The notes: generated from the letters alone by a model not told the origin. A stretch of 38,681 nt of DNA from Zetaproteobacteria bacterium (GCA_003228735.1 QIFG01000043.1:1-38681), one strand, 5' to 3'. Numbered from the stretch's first letter, positions 25,322 to 33,546 are shown. A program made the numbers and translations.

Positions 25322-27250
25322 CTAACTGGCTGGCAGGACACGGCCGCGCCGTATCGTAAATACCTCGAAACGCTTTTGCCCGACACCCGTTTTATCGAAA
25401 TGTACATGGCCGGTCAGGCCCGGAAATCCTGCCTCGTCCATCAGCCCACGCCTCAGCTTGCTGCCCGAAAGGCCCATCCTGCTGGTCAGCATGGCGGCAA
25501 TAAGCGTCGAGTCATAGGCCAGCCCCATAAGCTTGCCCGGCTTTTCCTCTCCTCCCCACACTTCCCGGTAAGCCAGCAACAGACGGCGCAGTTCCGCCAT
25601 ATTGCCCGCCGGGAAGCTCACATCCGAAAAGCGTGCGCGGCTCAGATACCGGCCCTTGTCGTCCAGAAGCTTGCCATCCCGCCAGTGACTGCTGCCGTAC
25701 AGATTCACACCCGCTACATCCACATAGGCAAGCTGTCCGGCCACAAGGGCTACAAGCCTTCCGGGAAGCGCCAGATATACGCCATCGAAGCTTGCCGGCA
25801 TGCGAATCTCCATCTCCGGCTCTGCCAGATAGGCCTGATTTTCATCAAGCACGGCCAGCAGTTCCTCGTCGTCCGTGCGGGCTCGCATGTCGCGCAGTAT
25901 GTGGCGGAAATCGATCGTGTCCTCCGGCAACTGAATGGCCTCGACAACTTCACCCCCCAGCGACTCAAACCTCCGGGTGAAGGCGATCATCTCCTGCTGC
26001 GACAGGGATTTTGCCGAATAGATCAGCACCATGCGCCTGTCGCCCTGTTGCCAGGCGTCATCGGCCATGAAATGCGCCTGCGTCGGCAGCGACAGGGTAT
26101 GCACAAACATCGAGGCTGAGCCCTGCGCCAGCCTGGTATGGCTCGTAAGACTCAGCACAGGTACGGACGAGCTTAGATGTGGCAACAGTGCTTCAGCGCA
26201 TTCCGCCAGCAAAGGCCCGATAACCATCGCTACGCCATCCCCTGTCAGCCGCCGATAGGCGGACGCACAGGCGCTCGGATCACCACGCGTATCTTCGATG
26301 CGCAAGGAAACCCGTTGCCCTTCCTCCAGCAAGTCCATGGCCAGGCGAATGCCGCGCAGAGCCTGTTCGCCGAAATGCGCATATTCCCCGCTCAACGGCA
26401 GCAACACACCGATGGTGACCGGCTGCATGGTATCCAGAGACCAACGCCGGATGGATGCCAGCACTGCCGAGTTTGGATCATCTTCTTCCAGAAAACCTGT
26501 AATGGTCTGCAGTTCGCTGATTTGCCCGCGCAGTAAGCGGCCCCTGGCCGCATACAGATAAAAGGCATGCATGTCCTGCTGCAGCCAGCCTTCCTCCCTG
26601 AGGCGGGAGATCATGGCCAGCGAGGCGCGCGTGGCGGCTTTTCGCAACAAGCCGTCGCGCTGCTCCGGAAGTACACGCGCCGCCGTGAACAACCACTTGA
26701 TGGATTCCCAATAGGCGCTGCGGCGTGCGGCGGCCATACCCAGGCTTACAGACTCTTCGGCCACTTCACGGGTCAGGCGCGCATGGTTTAAGGCCCTGGT
26801 TGTATGGGCCAGCACCTTGGCGTCTTCCTGCCGCTCGGCCCACCAATGAGCCAGCCACAATTCCACGTAAGGCGCGAGCGCGTGTTCAGGGAAACGATCC
26901 AGGAGCCGGCCGGCTACCATCGTCGCTTTAGGATAACTGAACCGAAGAAGCAATTGAACGCGCCTGAAGGCCGCTTCTTCGGCCATCGGACTTGGCTCTT
27001 CCCGCTCTATGCGGGCCAGTTCGGCCAGCGCCTCATCCACGAACTCACCCTGCAGGGCACGGGACATCAGCGCCTGAATCTCCGTCAGCCCTTCTGCAGA
27101 TACAGCCTCCCGCTCCGATATATCAAAAGGTGACTTCCCCGCCGATACATGCACAGGCTCCTTGGGCGCGCAAGCGGTCAACCCCGCAAGCAGCAGGCAC
27201 AGGATTGCGATTGCAGCATGGCCCGACTCAGGATACCGTGTGATAAGCAT
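25322..27250 (-). CDS. lpoA: LpoA-like outer-membrane lipoprotein activator of PBP1A
   Basis: A 642-residue lipoprotein: signal and lipobox CLLLAGLTAC (Cys near 27), an N-terminal TPR-like helical domain (about 35-260), and a C-terminal periplasmic-binding-protein fold starting VTIGVLLPLSGEYAHFGEQALRGIRLAMD. This is the YraM/LpoA architecture; LpoA reaches through the periplasm to stimulate PBP1A transpeptidation. The start at 27250 gives a normal signal; its ATG overlaps, on the opposite strand, an ATG of the rsmI frame. The lpoA/rsmI-yraN divergent layout is the one seen in E. coli. Here lpoA also faces the PBP1A gene across a repeat, a direct link of the two partners. Confidence 0.88.
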   Translation of the reverse strand: MLITRYPESGHAAIAILCLLLAGLTACAPKEPVHVSAGKSPFDISEREAVSAEGLTEIQALMSRALQGEFVDEALAELARIEREEPSPMAEEAAFRRVQLLLRFSYPKATMVAGRLLDRFPEHALAPYVELWLAHWWAERQEDAKVLAHTTRALNHARLTREVAEESVSLGMAAARRSAYWESIKWLFTAARVLPEQRDGLLRKAATRASLAMISRLREEGWLQQDMHAFYLYAARGRLLRGQISELQTITGFLEEDDPNSAVLASIRRWSLDTMQPVTIGVLLPLSGEYAHFGEQALRGIRLAMDLLEEGQRVSLRIEDTRGDPSACASAYRRLTGDGVAMVIGPLLAECAEALLPHLSSSVPVLSLTSHTRLAQGSASMFVHTLSLPTQAHFMADDAWQQGDRRMVLIYSAKSLSQQEMIAFTRRFESLGGEVVEAIQLPEDTIDFRHILRDMRARTDDEELLAVLDENQAYLAEPEMEIRMPASFDGVYLALPGRLVALVAGQLAYVDVAGVNLYGSSHWRDGKLLDDKGRYLSRARFSDVSFPAGNMAELRRLLLAYREVWGGEEKPGKLMGLAYDSTLIAAMLTSRMGLSGSKLRRGLMDEAGFPGLTGHVHFDKTGVGQKRFEVFTIRRGRVLPAS

Positions 27251-27275
27251 GGGTTCGGAGGATAGACATAAGAAG

Positions 27276-28118
27276 ATGGCTGGCCAACTATTCATCGTTG
27301 CCACTCCTATCGGGAACCTGGGGGATATCACCTACCGGGCCGTGGAAACACTTAAACAGGCCGACCTGATCGCTGCGGAAGATACGCGCACCAGCCGCCG
27401 GTTGCTGGCGCACTACGGCATCAGCACACCGATGATGGCCTATCATGAACACAATGAGAAAAGCGCCAGTCAGAAGATTCTGGCCAGACTCAGGCAGGGA
27501 GATGATGTCGCCATGATCACCGATGCCGGCACGCCGCTGATCAGTGACCCGGGCTATTGCCTTGTCCGCCTGCTGCACAAAGAGGGCATTTCCGTGTCTC
27601 CCCTTCCCGGTCCCTGCAGTCCGGTCGCCGCACTTTCGGTATCGGGACTGCCTACGGACAGCTTCACCTTTCTCGGTTTCCTGCCACGTTCAGGCCAGTC
27701 CCGGCAGGATACGCTGGGGCGCATAGCGACCGCCTCAAACACCCAGGTATTGCTGGAATCAGCAAGGCGTCTGCAACGCACCCTGCGGGATATGGAAGAA
27801 GTTTGTGGCCCGGACAGAGAAATATGCGTGGCCCGGGAATTAACCAAGCTCTTTGAGGAAATCGTGCACGGAAGCCTTGCGCAGGTATGCAGTCACATGG
27901 ACACAGGGAAGTTGCGTGGCGAGATCGTATTAATGATATCTCCGGCCACAGCCCGGCAGGTAACGGATGCAGAAATCATCAAGTGCCTGCAACAGCCTGA
28001 TGCTGCCGGGTTGCCGCCCTCGGAAAGAGCCAAACAGGTAGCCCGCCAGCTTGGCGCCATTCGTGCACGGGTTTACGCCCTGCTGCTGGCCATGGATAAA
28101 AAAGATGAGCACGCATAA
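27276..28118 (+). CDS. rsmI: 16S rRNA (cytidine-1402-2'-O) methyltransferase
   Basis: A tetrapyrrole-methylase-fold SAM enzyme of about 280 residues that 2'-O-methylates C1402 of 16S rRNA. The family signature FIVATPIGNLGDITYRAVETL opens the protein. AAEDTRTSRRLLAHYGI, MITDAGTPLISDPGYCLVR, the PGPCSPVAALSVSGL loop and the C-terminal PPSERAKQVARQLG follow. Start options are 27276 (MAGQLF, GGAGGA 13 bases upstream) and 27249. The latter overlaps the lpoA start codon on the other strand. It is first in a long plus-strand operon and overlaps yraN. Confidence 0.95.
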   Translation: MAGQLFIVATPIGNLGDITYRAVETLKQADLIAAEDTRTSRRLLAHYGISTPMMAYHEHNEKSASQKILARLRQGDDVAMITDAGTPLISDPGYCLVRLLHKEGISVSPLPGPCSPVAALSVSGLPTDSFTFLGFLPRSGQSRQDTLGRIATASNTQVLLESARRLQRTLRDMEEVCGPDREICVARELTKLFEEIVHGSLAQVCSHMDTGKLRGEIVLMISPATARQVTDAEIIKCLQQPDAAGLPPSERAKQVARQLGAIRARVYALLLAMDKKDEHA

Positions 28119-28458
28119 GGGTAGATTGGCCGAAGACCGGGCCGCGCGTTACCTGAAACGAAAGGGGTACGACATCGTGGCCCGCAATGTACGCCTTGGC
28201 CGTGGCGAGATAGACATCGTGGCCCGCCAGCGGGATATCCTCACATTCGTCGAGGTCAAGAAACGCAACCGCCGCGAGGAAGGCCTGCTAGCCATGCATA
28301 CGGACAAATGCACGAGGCTTGTTTCCGCTGCCAGCGTCTATCTCGGCCGGCATCCCGAACTGGCGCGATTGCAAAGCCGCTTTGATTTAATCATCCTCAC
28401 ACCCGGACGGCTGAGAACACATATTGAACATATGCAGGATGTGATACAGATAACATGA
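28105..28458 (+). CDS. yraN: YraN/UPF0102 family endonuclease-fold protein
   Basis: A 117-residue protein with the YraN pattern KGRLAEDRAARYLKRKGYDIVARNVR, then GRGEIDIVARQRDILTFVEVKKR. The last part holds the D and ExK residues of a PD-(D/E)XK nuclease-like core. SAASVYLGRHPELARLQSRFDLI ends the conserved region. The family is widespread and its role is unsettled. ATG 28105 lies inside the end of rsmI (14-base overlap), and the stop overlaps the next gene. The position between rsmI and a SIS-domain gene is the same as in E. coli. Confidence 0.9.
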   Translation: MSTHKGRLAEDRAARYLKRKGYDIVARNVRLGRGEIDIVARQRDILTFVEVKKRNRREEGLLAMHTDKCTRLVSAASVYLGRHPELARLQSRFDLIILTPGRLRTHIEHMQDVIQIT

Positions 28459-29048
28459 CAAAGCCTGATCAGAACATACAACATGCCTTGCAGGAGGGCA
28501 TCCGGCTACGCCAGCACTGCTCTGAAGTGCTGACGGAGCCATTGCTGGCGGCGGCTGAACTCATGTGCGGCTGCCTGAAAAGCGACGGCAAGATACTGGC
28601 CTGCGGCAACGGGGGCTCCGCTGCCGATGCGCAGCACTTTGCCGGAGAACTGGTCAACCGCTTTGAAATGGACAGGCCGGGACTTGCGGCCCTGGCGCTG
28701 ACCAGTGACGCCTCGGTCACCACCAGTATTGCCAATGACATATCCTTTCAGGATGTGTTTGCACGCCAGGTGCAGGCGCTGGGGCGATCCGGCGACATCC
28801 TGCTTGCCATTTCAACAAGTGGCGCATCCCCCAATGTCCTGGCCGCCGTGGATGCGGCAGTGGCGGCAGGGGTGAAGGTGATCGCCCTGACAGGCCGCGA
28901 TGGCAGCGCCCTGGGACGGCATGCCGGAGTCAATGTTCATCTGAATATCCCGCATGATTCCACCCCCCGCATTCAGGAAATGCATATCACCTGCCTGCAC
29001 ATCCTCTGCGATCTCATTGATCAGAGCTTATTCGGAGAACGCCCATGA
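28455..29048 (+). CDS. gmhA: SIS-domain phosphosugar isomerase, GmhA/DiaA family
   Basis: A 197-residue SIS-domain protein: ACGNGGSAADAQHFAGELVNRF, TSDASVTTSIANDISFQDVFARQV, LLAISTSGASPNVLAA and the C-terminal TPRIQEMHITCLHILCDLID. GmhA converts sedoheptulose 7-phosphate to glycero-manno-heptose 7-phosphate, the first step to LPS heptose. The E. coli gene at this position is diaA, a paralogue acting at oriC. The nearby standalone heptose adenylyltransferase (30726-31205) and the FAGELVNRF and RIQE catalytic regions favour GmhA. DiaA function cannot be ruled out without a tree. It overlaps both neighbours by 4 bases. Confidence 0.85.
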   Translation: MTKPDQNIQHALQEGIRLRQHCSEVLTEPLLAAAELMCGCLKSDGKILACGNGGSAADAQHFAGELVNRFEMDRPGLAALALTSDASVTTSIANDISFQDVFARQVQALGRSGDILLAISTSGASPNVLAAVDAAVAAGVKVIALTGRDGSALGRHAGVNVHLNIPHDSTPRIQEMHITCLHILCDLIDQSLFGERP

Positions 29049-29998
29049 CAACCAAGCGATTATCCTTCAGTAAACTGAAAACCGTACCGCTATCCAGCCG
29101 TAAGGTAGACAGGGATGAAGCCGATTTCGGTTCTCCCTACCGCACCGGCGGGAGCTTTTCCGACTTCCTGTGCAGCCTGCCGAATCTTGGCGCGGCAGAA
29201 GATTTATTCTATCTGCGGGACGCCATTGTCAGCGCCGTCAAGCGCGGACGCAGCGTGGTGCTCGGCTGCAGCGGTCATGTCATGGATTCAGGCCTGAATC
29301 CCCTGCTGATTAACCTGCTTGAGAAGCGTGTCATCTCCGCCATAGCCATGACCGGAGCCGCCATGCTTCAGGATGTGGAAATCGCGCTTTCCGGCAACAC
29401 CGTTGGCTCCAGCGATCAGGACCTGAGCAATGGCCATTATTGCGTGACAGAGGAAACCGGGCGCCTGATTAACGAAGCCATCAATTTCGGCGTTACCGAA
29501 GGCACGGGCATCGGCAAGAGCATCGGCCAGAAGCTGGTGGATACGGAACCGGAACACCTGGATCATTCGGTGCTGGCCACCGCCTGCCGCTACGGCGTTC
29601 CCGTGACCGTACACCCGGCCATTGGCGCCGACACCTTCAACCTGCACCCTGCCGCCCATGGTGAATCCCTGGGGGCGGCCGGCATGCTCGATTTTCAATT
29701 GCTGGCCGGCATCATGGCTGAAGCAAGCGGCGGTGTGCTGATCAATGTTGCCTCCAGCGTGGTGCTGCCCCGCGTCTTCCTGCAAGCCGTGGATGCAGCC
29801 CGAAACCTGGGCAATAAGGTGGAAAAACTCACCTCCGTCGTCATCGACTCCAATGCCGACCCATCCGCTGTATCGGATATGGTCGGCCGCCTGTCACAAC
29901 CGGGTGGCCGTGGCATCACCCTGCAGGGGCCGGATGAAGTCCTGCTGCCACTGTTGTTTGCCGCCGTTCTGGAGGTGTTGGGGGACAGCATTGAATAA
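29045..29998 (+). CDS. Deoxyhypusine-synthase-like protein of unknown function
   Basis: A 317-residue Rossmann-type protein that I place, from memory of related sequences, in a bacterial group distantly like deoxyhypusine synthase and often near heptose genes. Visible segments are GSPYRTGGSFSDFLCSLPNL, GRSVVLGCSGHVMDSGLNPLLI, AIAMTGAAMLQDVEIALSG, VTVHPAIGADTFNLHPAAHG and GGVLINVASSVVLPRVFLQA. The WGK-type lysine motif of true deoxyhypusine synthases is not seen, and bacteria lack eIF5A. It is therefore unlikely to make deoxyhypusine. It sits between gmhA and dolP with overlaps on both sides, which ties it to envelope or LPS synthesis. Function is unknown. Confidence 0.75.
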   Translation: MTTKRLSFSKLKTVPLSSRKVDRDEADFGSPYRTGGSFSDFLCSLPNLGAAEDLFYLRDAIVSAVKRGRSVVLGCSGHVMDSGLNPLLINLLEKRVISAIAMTGAAMLQDVEIALSGNTVGSSDQDLSNGHYCVTEETGRLINEAINFGVTEGTGIGKSIGQKLVDTEPEHLDHSVLATACRYGVPVTVHPAIGADTFNLHPAAHGESLGAAGMLDFQLLAGIMAEASGGVLINVASSVVLPRVFLQAVDAARNLGNKVEKLTSVVIDSNADPSAVSDMVGRLSQPGGRGITLQGPDEVLLPLLFAAVLEVLGDSIE

Positions 29999-30128
29999 CA
30001 AGGCGTCACACGACAGGCACTGGAACAAGCGCCAGAAAAAAACCTTCGGGTCTGTTGCTCCAATTGCTCTCACCATAACCCTCGCATGCCTGGTGATTGC
30101 TTTTTTTGTCAGTAACCTTTTCAGTTGA
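29991..30128 (+). CDS. Small single-span membrane protein, 45 residues
   Basis: A TTG at 29991 overlaps the previous stop (TTGAATAA) and opens a 45-codon frame ending at TGA 30126-30128, seven bases before the dolP start. GGAGG and GGGGGA lie just upstream in the 3' end of the preceding gene. The product has a basic head (about residues 4-20, rich in Lys, Arg and His) and one hydrophobic segment, APIALTITLACLVIAFFVSN, which is a positive-inside single-span protein. Close coupling on both sides argues for a real gene, but no homologue is known to me. Confidence 0.5.
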   Translation: MNNKASHDRHWNKRQKKTFGSVAPIALTITLACLVIAFFVSNLFS

Positions 30129-30135
30129 GGCGCAC

Positions 30136-30729
30136 TTGAAGAAGATAACAGCCTTGTCCCGGTATTATACTCCAACAGCCCTGATCCTGGCAGGCATGCT
30201 GCTGAATGGCTGTGTTGCCACGGCCATCGTCGGCGGCACAGCCGCGGCGGGCAGCGCCGCCTTTGATGAACGCAGCGTCGGTGAGCACATGGACGACGTG
30301 GCCATCGCCGCCAAAATCAAAACCCGGATGATCGCCGAAAAGGACTTCCCGTCGCGCTGGATCAGCGTGGAGGTATTAAGGGGTGATGTCACCCTGACCG
30401 GATACCTGCCGCACCAGAATCAGATCGATCGGGCCATCATCATCTGCCGCTCCTTCAAGGGCGTTAAGACTGTGCACTCTCAGGTCAAACTGGGCAAACC
30501 GAGCACAAACAGCCTGATTTCCGACAGCTGGATCACCACCAGGGTCAAGTCCAGGCTGCTGGACGATCCCATAACCTCCGGCTTCTCCGTTCATGTTGAA
30601 ACAGTGGATGGCGTTGTTTACCTGCAAGGCTTCGTAAAAGATGACGAGCAGCGCTATCGCGCCAAGAATCTGGCCCTGTCCGTCAGCGGCGTAGCCGCTG
30701 TCGACAATCAGTTGCGCATCGAGCCTTGA
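30136..30729 (+). CDS. dolP: Dual BON-domain lipoprotein, DolP/YraP-like
   Basis: A 197-residue lipoprotein with signal and lipobox GMLLNGC (Cys near residue 26), followed by two BON domains. BON 1 includes DVAIAAKIKTRMIAEKD, ISVEVLRGDVTLTGYL and GVKTVHSQVKL; BON 2 includes SWITTRVKSRLLDDP, VHVETVDGVVYLQGFV and GVAAVDNQLRI. DolP sits in the outer membrane near the division site and supports envelope integrity and BAM. The start is TTG 30136, preceded by TTGAGG; longer in-frame options upstream lack a sensible signal peptide. Position downstream of yraN and a SIS gene matches E. coli. The stop overlaps the next start. Confidence 0.88.
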   Translation: MKKITALSRYYTPTALILAGMLLNGCVATAIVGGTAAAGSAAFDERSVGEHMDDVAIAAKIKTRMIAEKDFPSRWISVEVLRGDVTLTGYLPHQNQIDRAIIICRSFKGVKTVHSQVKLGKPSTNSLISDSWITTRVKSRLLDDPITSGFSVHVETVDGVVYLQGFVKDDEQRYRAKNLALSVSGVAAVDNQLRIEP

Positions 30730-31205
30730 CGGACATCTCCTCTTATTGCCCCTTGCCGGAGGCGCAAGAACAAATCAGGGCATGGCGCAAAAACGGCAGG
30801 CGTATCGTCTTCACCAACGGCTGTTTCGATATCCTGCATCCCGGCCATGTCAGTTACCTTTCGGCAGCAAAAAGACTTGGCGACATTCTTGTCATCGGCC
30901 TGAATGATGATGATTCTGTCAAGCGGCTGAAAGGTGCCGGACGCCCGCTGAACGAACTGGACAGCCGGGCCTGCATGCTGGCTGCACTCAAGCCTGTGGA
31001 TCTGGTCGTTCCCTTCCCGGAAGACACGCCGCTGGAACTCATCGAAGCACTGAAACCTGATGTGCTGGTCAAGGGCGGCGATTATGAACTGGACAACATT
31101 GTCGGCGCCAAAGAAGTCATGAGTTGGGGCGGACATGTCACCACAATCCCCTTTGTTGCAGGCCATTCGACCACCTCGCTGATCAACCGCATTCAACAGG
31201 ACTGA
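30726..31205 (+). CDS. hldE: D-glycero-beta-D-manno-heptose 1-phosphate adenylyltransferase, standalone
   Basis: A 159-residue nucleotidyltransferase with the signature IVFTNGCFDILHPGHVSYL (HxGH motif), VIGLNDDDSVKRLKG and LIEALKPDVLVKGGDY. It corresponds to the C-terminal domain of HldE (RfaE2 type); the kinase domain is not in this window. It activates heptose 1-phosphate as ADP-heptose for LPS inner core. TTG at 30726 overlaps the dolP stop. With the gmhA-like gene it supplies two of the steps to ADP-heptose. A decayed MITE-like terminal repeat follows its stop. Confidence 0.92.
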   Translation: MTDISSYCPLPEAQEQIRAWRKNGRRIVFTNGCFDILHPGHVSYLSAAKRLGDILVIGLNDDDSVKRLKGAGRPLNELDSRACMLAALKPVDLVVPFPEDTPLELIEALKPDVLVKGGDYELDNIVGAKEVMSWGGHVTTIPFVAGHSTTSLINRIQQD

Positions 31206-31225
31206 ATTAGTGTTGGCAGGCCCTA
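31203..31225 (+). repeat. Diverged solo terminal repeat of the MITE-like element
   Basis: TGAATTAGTGTTGGCAGGCC and the following bases match the right inverted repeat at 8904-8926 at 19 of 23 positions. It begins at the stop codon of the upstream gene and ends one base before the pdxB start codon. That is the same position relative to a start as the copy in front of aroB. No partner repeat is visible nearby. Confidence 0.5.
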
Positions 31226-31226
31226 G

Positions 31227-32408
31227 ATGACCGAGAAAAACGGCAGGCTGAATATCGTCGCCGATTCCCACATCTGGGGAGTGGAGTCCGCCTTTTCCTC
31301 CCTGCCCGGTCTGGATGTATCCCTGCACGTGCTGGAACACAGCCAAATCAACCACGAAGCATTGATGAATACCGATATCCTGCTGACACGATCATCGACC
31401 CGGGTGAACGCCGAATTGCTGGAAGGAACGCCTGTGCGCTTTGCCGCCACGGCGACCATCGGTGATGACCACTACGACAAGGCATGGCTGGATAAAAACA
31501 GTATCGCCCATGCCAATGCCGCAGGCTCATCCACCGCCTCCGTCCTCGAATACATGGTGGCGGCACTGCTCGAATTGCACAGGCATGATCTGATTTCGAT
31601 GCCGGAAACATGCATCGGCATCATCGGCGCCGGGCGAATTGGCGGCGGTTTCGAGAAGGTATGCCGGGAACTGGGAATGAACGTGCTTCTCAACGATCCG
31701 CCACGGGCGCGCCAGGAAGGCGCCAAGGGCTTCGTGGAACTGAACGGGATGCTGCAGACAGCCGATGTCATCAGCCTGCATACACCGCTGACCTTTGATG
31801 GCAGCGATCCGACTTTTCATTTGATTGACCAGACCGCACTCGAACATTTCAAGGGAAGAGGCGTCATCAATGCCGGGCGCGGCGGCGTTGTGGACAATGA
31901 AGCCCTGGCCAACTGGCTGGATGCGAATTCTGATCATTTCGCTGTACTCGACTGCTGGGAAAATGAGCCGGATATCTCGCGCCGCCTGCTGACACATCCG
32001 CGTGTGGTGCTGGCCACGCCGCATATCGCCGGCCACTCACTTGACGGTAAGGCGGCCAACACACAGTACGTGCACAATGCCCTGTGCCGCCACCTTGGCA
32101 TCGAGCCCGTCTGGGACATGGATGATCATCTGCCGAAAGCGAAAGACGGGGCGCTCCAAATCAGTGCAACAAATGATATCTGGAGCAATCTGCAAAGCGC
32201 CGTCGCGCAACTGTATGACATCGCAGAGGATGACCGGCAGTTCAAATCGTGCGGCAACTTGGGGAACGAGGCCCTGGCGCAGGCCTTCACTCGCCTGAGA
32301 AGGCATTATCCTGTGCGCCGCGCCTGGGACATTCACGCCATACATTTCTCCCCTGCCGAGCAGGAGACGGCCAGGCTGGCTAATGCCATCGGCCTGCGCC
32401 TAATATAG
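31227..32408 (+). CDS. pdxB: 4-phosphoerythronate dehydrogenase
   Basis: A 393-residue D-2-hydroxyacid dehydrogenase of the PdxB type, the second step of DXP-dependent vitamin B6 synthesis. Features: IVADSHIWGVESAF, LLTRSSTRVNAELL, FAATATIGDDHYDKAWL and the NAD-binding GIIGAGRIGGGFEKV. INAGRGGVVDNEAL carries the catalytic arginine region, and the catalytic histidine lies in TPHIAGHSLDGK. The C-terminal dimerisation domain from about residue 290 separates it from SerA-like enzymes. The ATG at 31227 directly follows the solo MITE-like repeat, so the ribosome site must come from that sequence. Confidence 0.9.
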   Translation: MTEKNGRLNIVADSHIWGVESAFSSLPGLDVSLHVLEHSQINHEALMNTDILLTRSSTRVNAELLEGTPVRFAATATIGDDHYDKAWLDKNSIAHANAAGSSTASVLEYMVAALLELHRHDLISMPETCIGIIGAGRIGGGFEKVCRELGMNVLLNDPPRARQEGAKGFVELNGMLQTADVISLHTPLTFDGSDPTFHLIDQTALEHFKGRGVINAGRGGVVDNEALANWLDANSDHFAVLDCWENEPDISRRLLTHPRVVLATPHIAGHSLDGKAANTQYVHNALCRHLGIEPVWDMDDHLPKAKDGALQISATNDIWSNLQSAVAQLYDIAEDDRQFKSCGNLGNEALAQAFTRLRRHYPVRRAWDIHAIHFSPAEQETARLANAIGLRLI

Positions 32409-32417
32409 AGTCAGGCG

Positions 32418-32969
32418 ATGGCAACGGATAATACGCAGCATCTGGTATGGATGGATCTGGAGATGACAGGGCTTGATCCTGAAACCGACACCATTCTTGA
32501 AATCGCCACCATCATCACCGACAAGGACCTGAACGTCATCGCCGAAGGTCCCAGCCTTGCCATCCATAACAGCCAGGCCGTGCTTGATGGCATGGATGAG
32601 TGGAACACCACGCACCATGGCGCCTCCGGCCTGAGTAAACGCGTGCTGAAATCAAAGGTCAGTCTGGCTGAGGCAGAAAAGCAGACGCTGGACTTCATCC
32701 GGAAATATGTGCCGGAGCGAAGCTCTCCGCTGTGCGGCAACTCCATCCATCAGGATCGGCGCTTTCTGGTGCGTTATATGCCACAAGTGGAAGCCTACGT
32801 GCACTACCGGAACATCGACGTCAGCACCATCAAGGAGTTGATCAAGCGCTGGTATCCGGGCTTTGAGCCTCCGGCAAAGAAGGCAGCGCATCTGGCGCTG
32901 GATGACATCCGCGAGTCCATTGAGGAACTGCGTTTCTACCGTAAGCGCATTTTCACATATAATCCCTGA
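32418..32969 (+). CDS. orn: Oligoribonuclease
   Basis: A 183-residue DEDDh exonuclease that degrades 2-5 nt RNAs and pGpG. Catalytic residues are visible: D13 and E15 in [10 protein letters not shown], the aspartate in [15 protein letters not shown], and histidine plus aspartate in [14 protein letters not shown]. The ISTIKEL-like [13 protein letters not shown] is typical. It lies 9 bases after pdxB and is the last well-known gene of the operon. Confidence 0.97.
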   Translation: MATDNTQHLVWMDLEMTGLDPETDTILEIATIITDKDLNVIAEGPSLAIHNSQAVLDGMDEWNTTHHGASGLSKRVLKSKVSLAEAEKQTLDFIRKYVPERSSPLCGNSIHQDRRFLVRYMPQVEAYVHYRNIDVSTIKELIKRWYPGFEPPAKKAAHLALDDIRESIEELRFYRKRIFTYNP

Positions 32970-33027
32970 CGGCCGTATTGCTGCCTGAGCCTGCTATACT
33001 CGTCATAGATTCCGGCAAAAGGAGGCG

Positions 33028-33243
33028 ATGATGTTTCTAAAAGACACAAAGAGTGGTGGTCTTGTAGAGGTGCAGAATCTGCACGCGCTGTTCGATCCCA
33101 ATGAGGCACAGGTCGACGTCAGATTCCAGGCCGGTGAAGAGGTTGGGGATATTGTGAAGGCGGACAAGGCGGGTCTGGAATTTCCGTCCGCTGAAGCCCT
33201 CCCGAAATGCTGGCTGGACCCGCATTATCGTATCGATTTCTGA
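33028..33243 (+). CDS. Small conserved-looking hypothetical protein, 71 residues
   Basis: A 71-residue soluble acidic protein beginning MMFLKDTKSGGLVEVQNLHALFDPNEAQ and ending SAEALPKCWLDPHYRIDF. AGGAGG six bases before the ATG is a strong ribosome site, so it is very likely translated. I recall similar short proteins near the same housekeeping genes in other Proteobacteria but no function. It has no membrane segment or signal. A clear terminator follows. Confidence 0.75.
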   Translation: MMFLKDTKSGGLVEVQNLHALFDPNEAQVDVRFQAGEEVGDIVKADKAGLEFPSAEALPKCWLDPHYRIDF

Positions 33244-33262
33244 GTAAACAAACGCATTGGCC

Positions 33263-33299
33263 TGCCTTGCGGTCGCGCAAACGCACCGCAGGGCATTTT
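33263..33299 (+). terminator. Rho-independent terminator after the small hypothetical gene
   Basis: TGCCTTGCGGT (33263-33273) pairs with ACCGCAGGGCA (33285-33295), an 11-base stem with one G-T pair and an 11-base loop, followed by TTTT. It closes the rsmI-orn region operon or the small gene. Confidence 0.65.
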
Positions 33300-33338
33300 G
33301 CGTGCATTCGCATGCGCGGCTGAAGGTTCACATCGTGC

Positions 33339-33367
33339 TTGCATCCGGGGCGCTATGACAGTATAAA
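33339..33367 (+). promoter_or_regulatory. Promoter of tRNA-Phe
   Basis: TTGCAT (33339-33344) and TATAAA (33362-33367) are separated by exactly 17 bases. Transcription would begin about 12 bases before the tRNA. Confidence 0.7.
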
Positions 33368-33385
33368 CCGCGCTCCGTCAATTAT

Positions 33386-33461
<76 letters not shown>

Positions 33462-33470
33462 CTGATATCA

Positions 33471-33503
33471 AGGAGTCACGAGAGGTTGTGGCTCCTTTTT
33501 TTC
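33471..33503 (+). terminator. Rho-independent terminator of tRNA-Phe
   Basis: AGGAGTCAC (33471-33479) pairs with GTGGCTCCT (33488-33496), followed by a run of T residues interrupted once by C. It begins ten bases after the tRNA. Confidence 0.85.
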
Positions 33504-33546
33504 TTTTTCATGTATGCAGGCAAGGGCTGTGAAGCGGCAGATGCTT

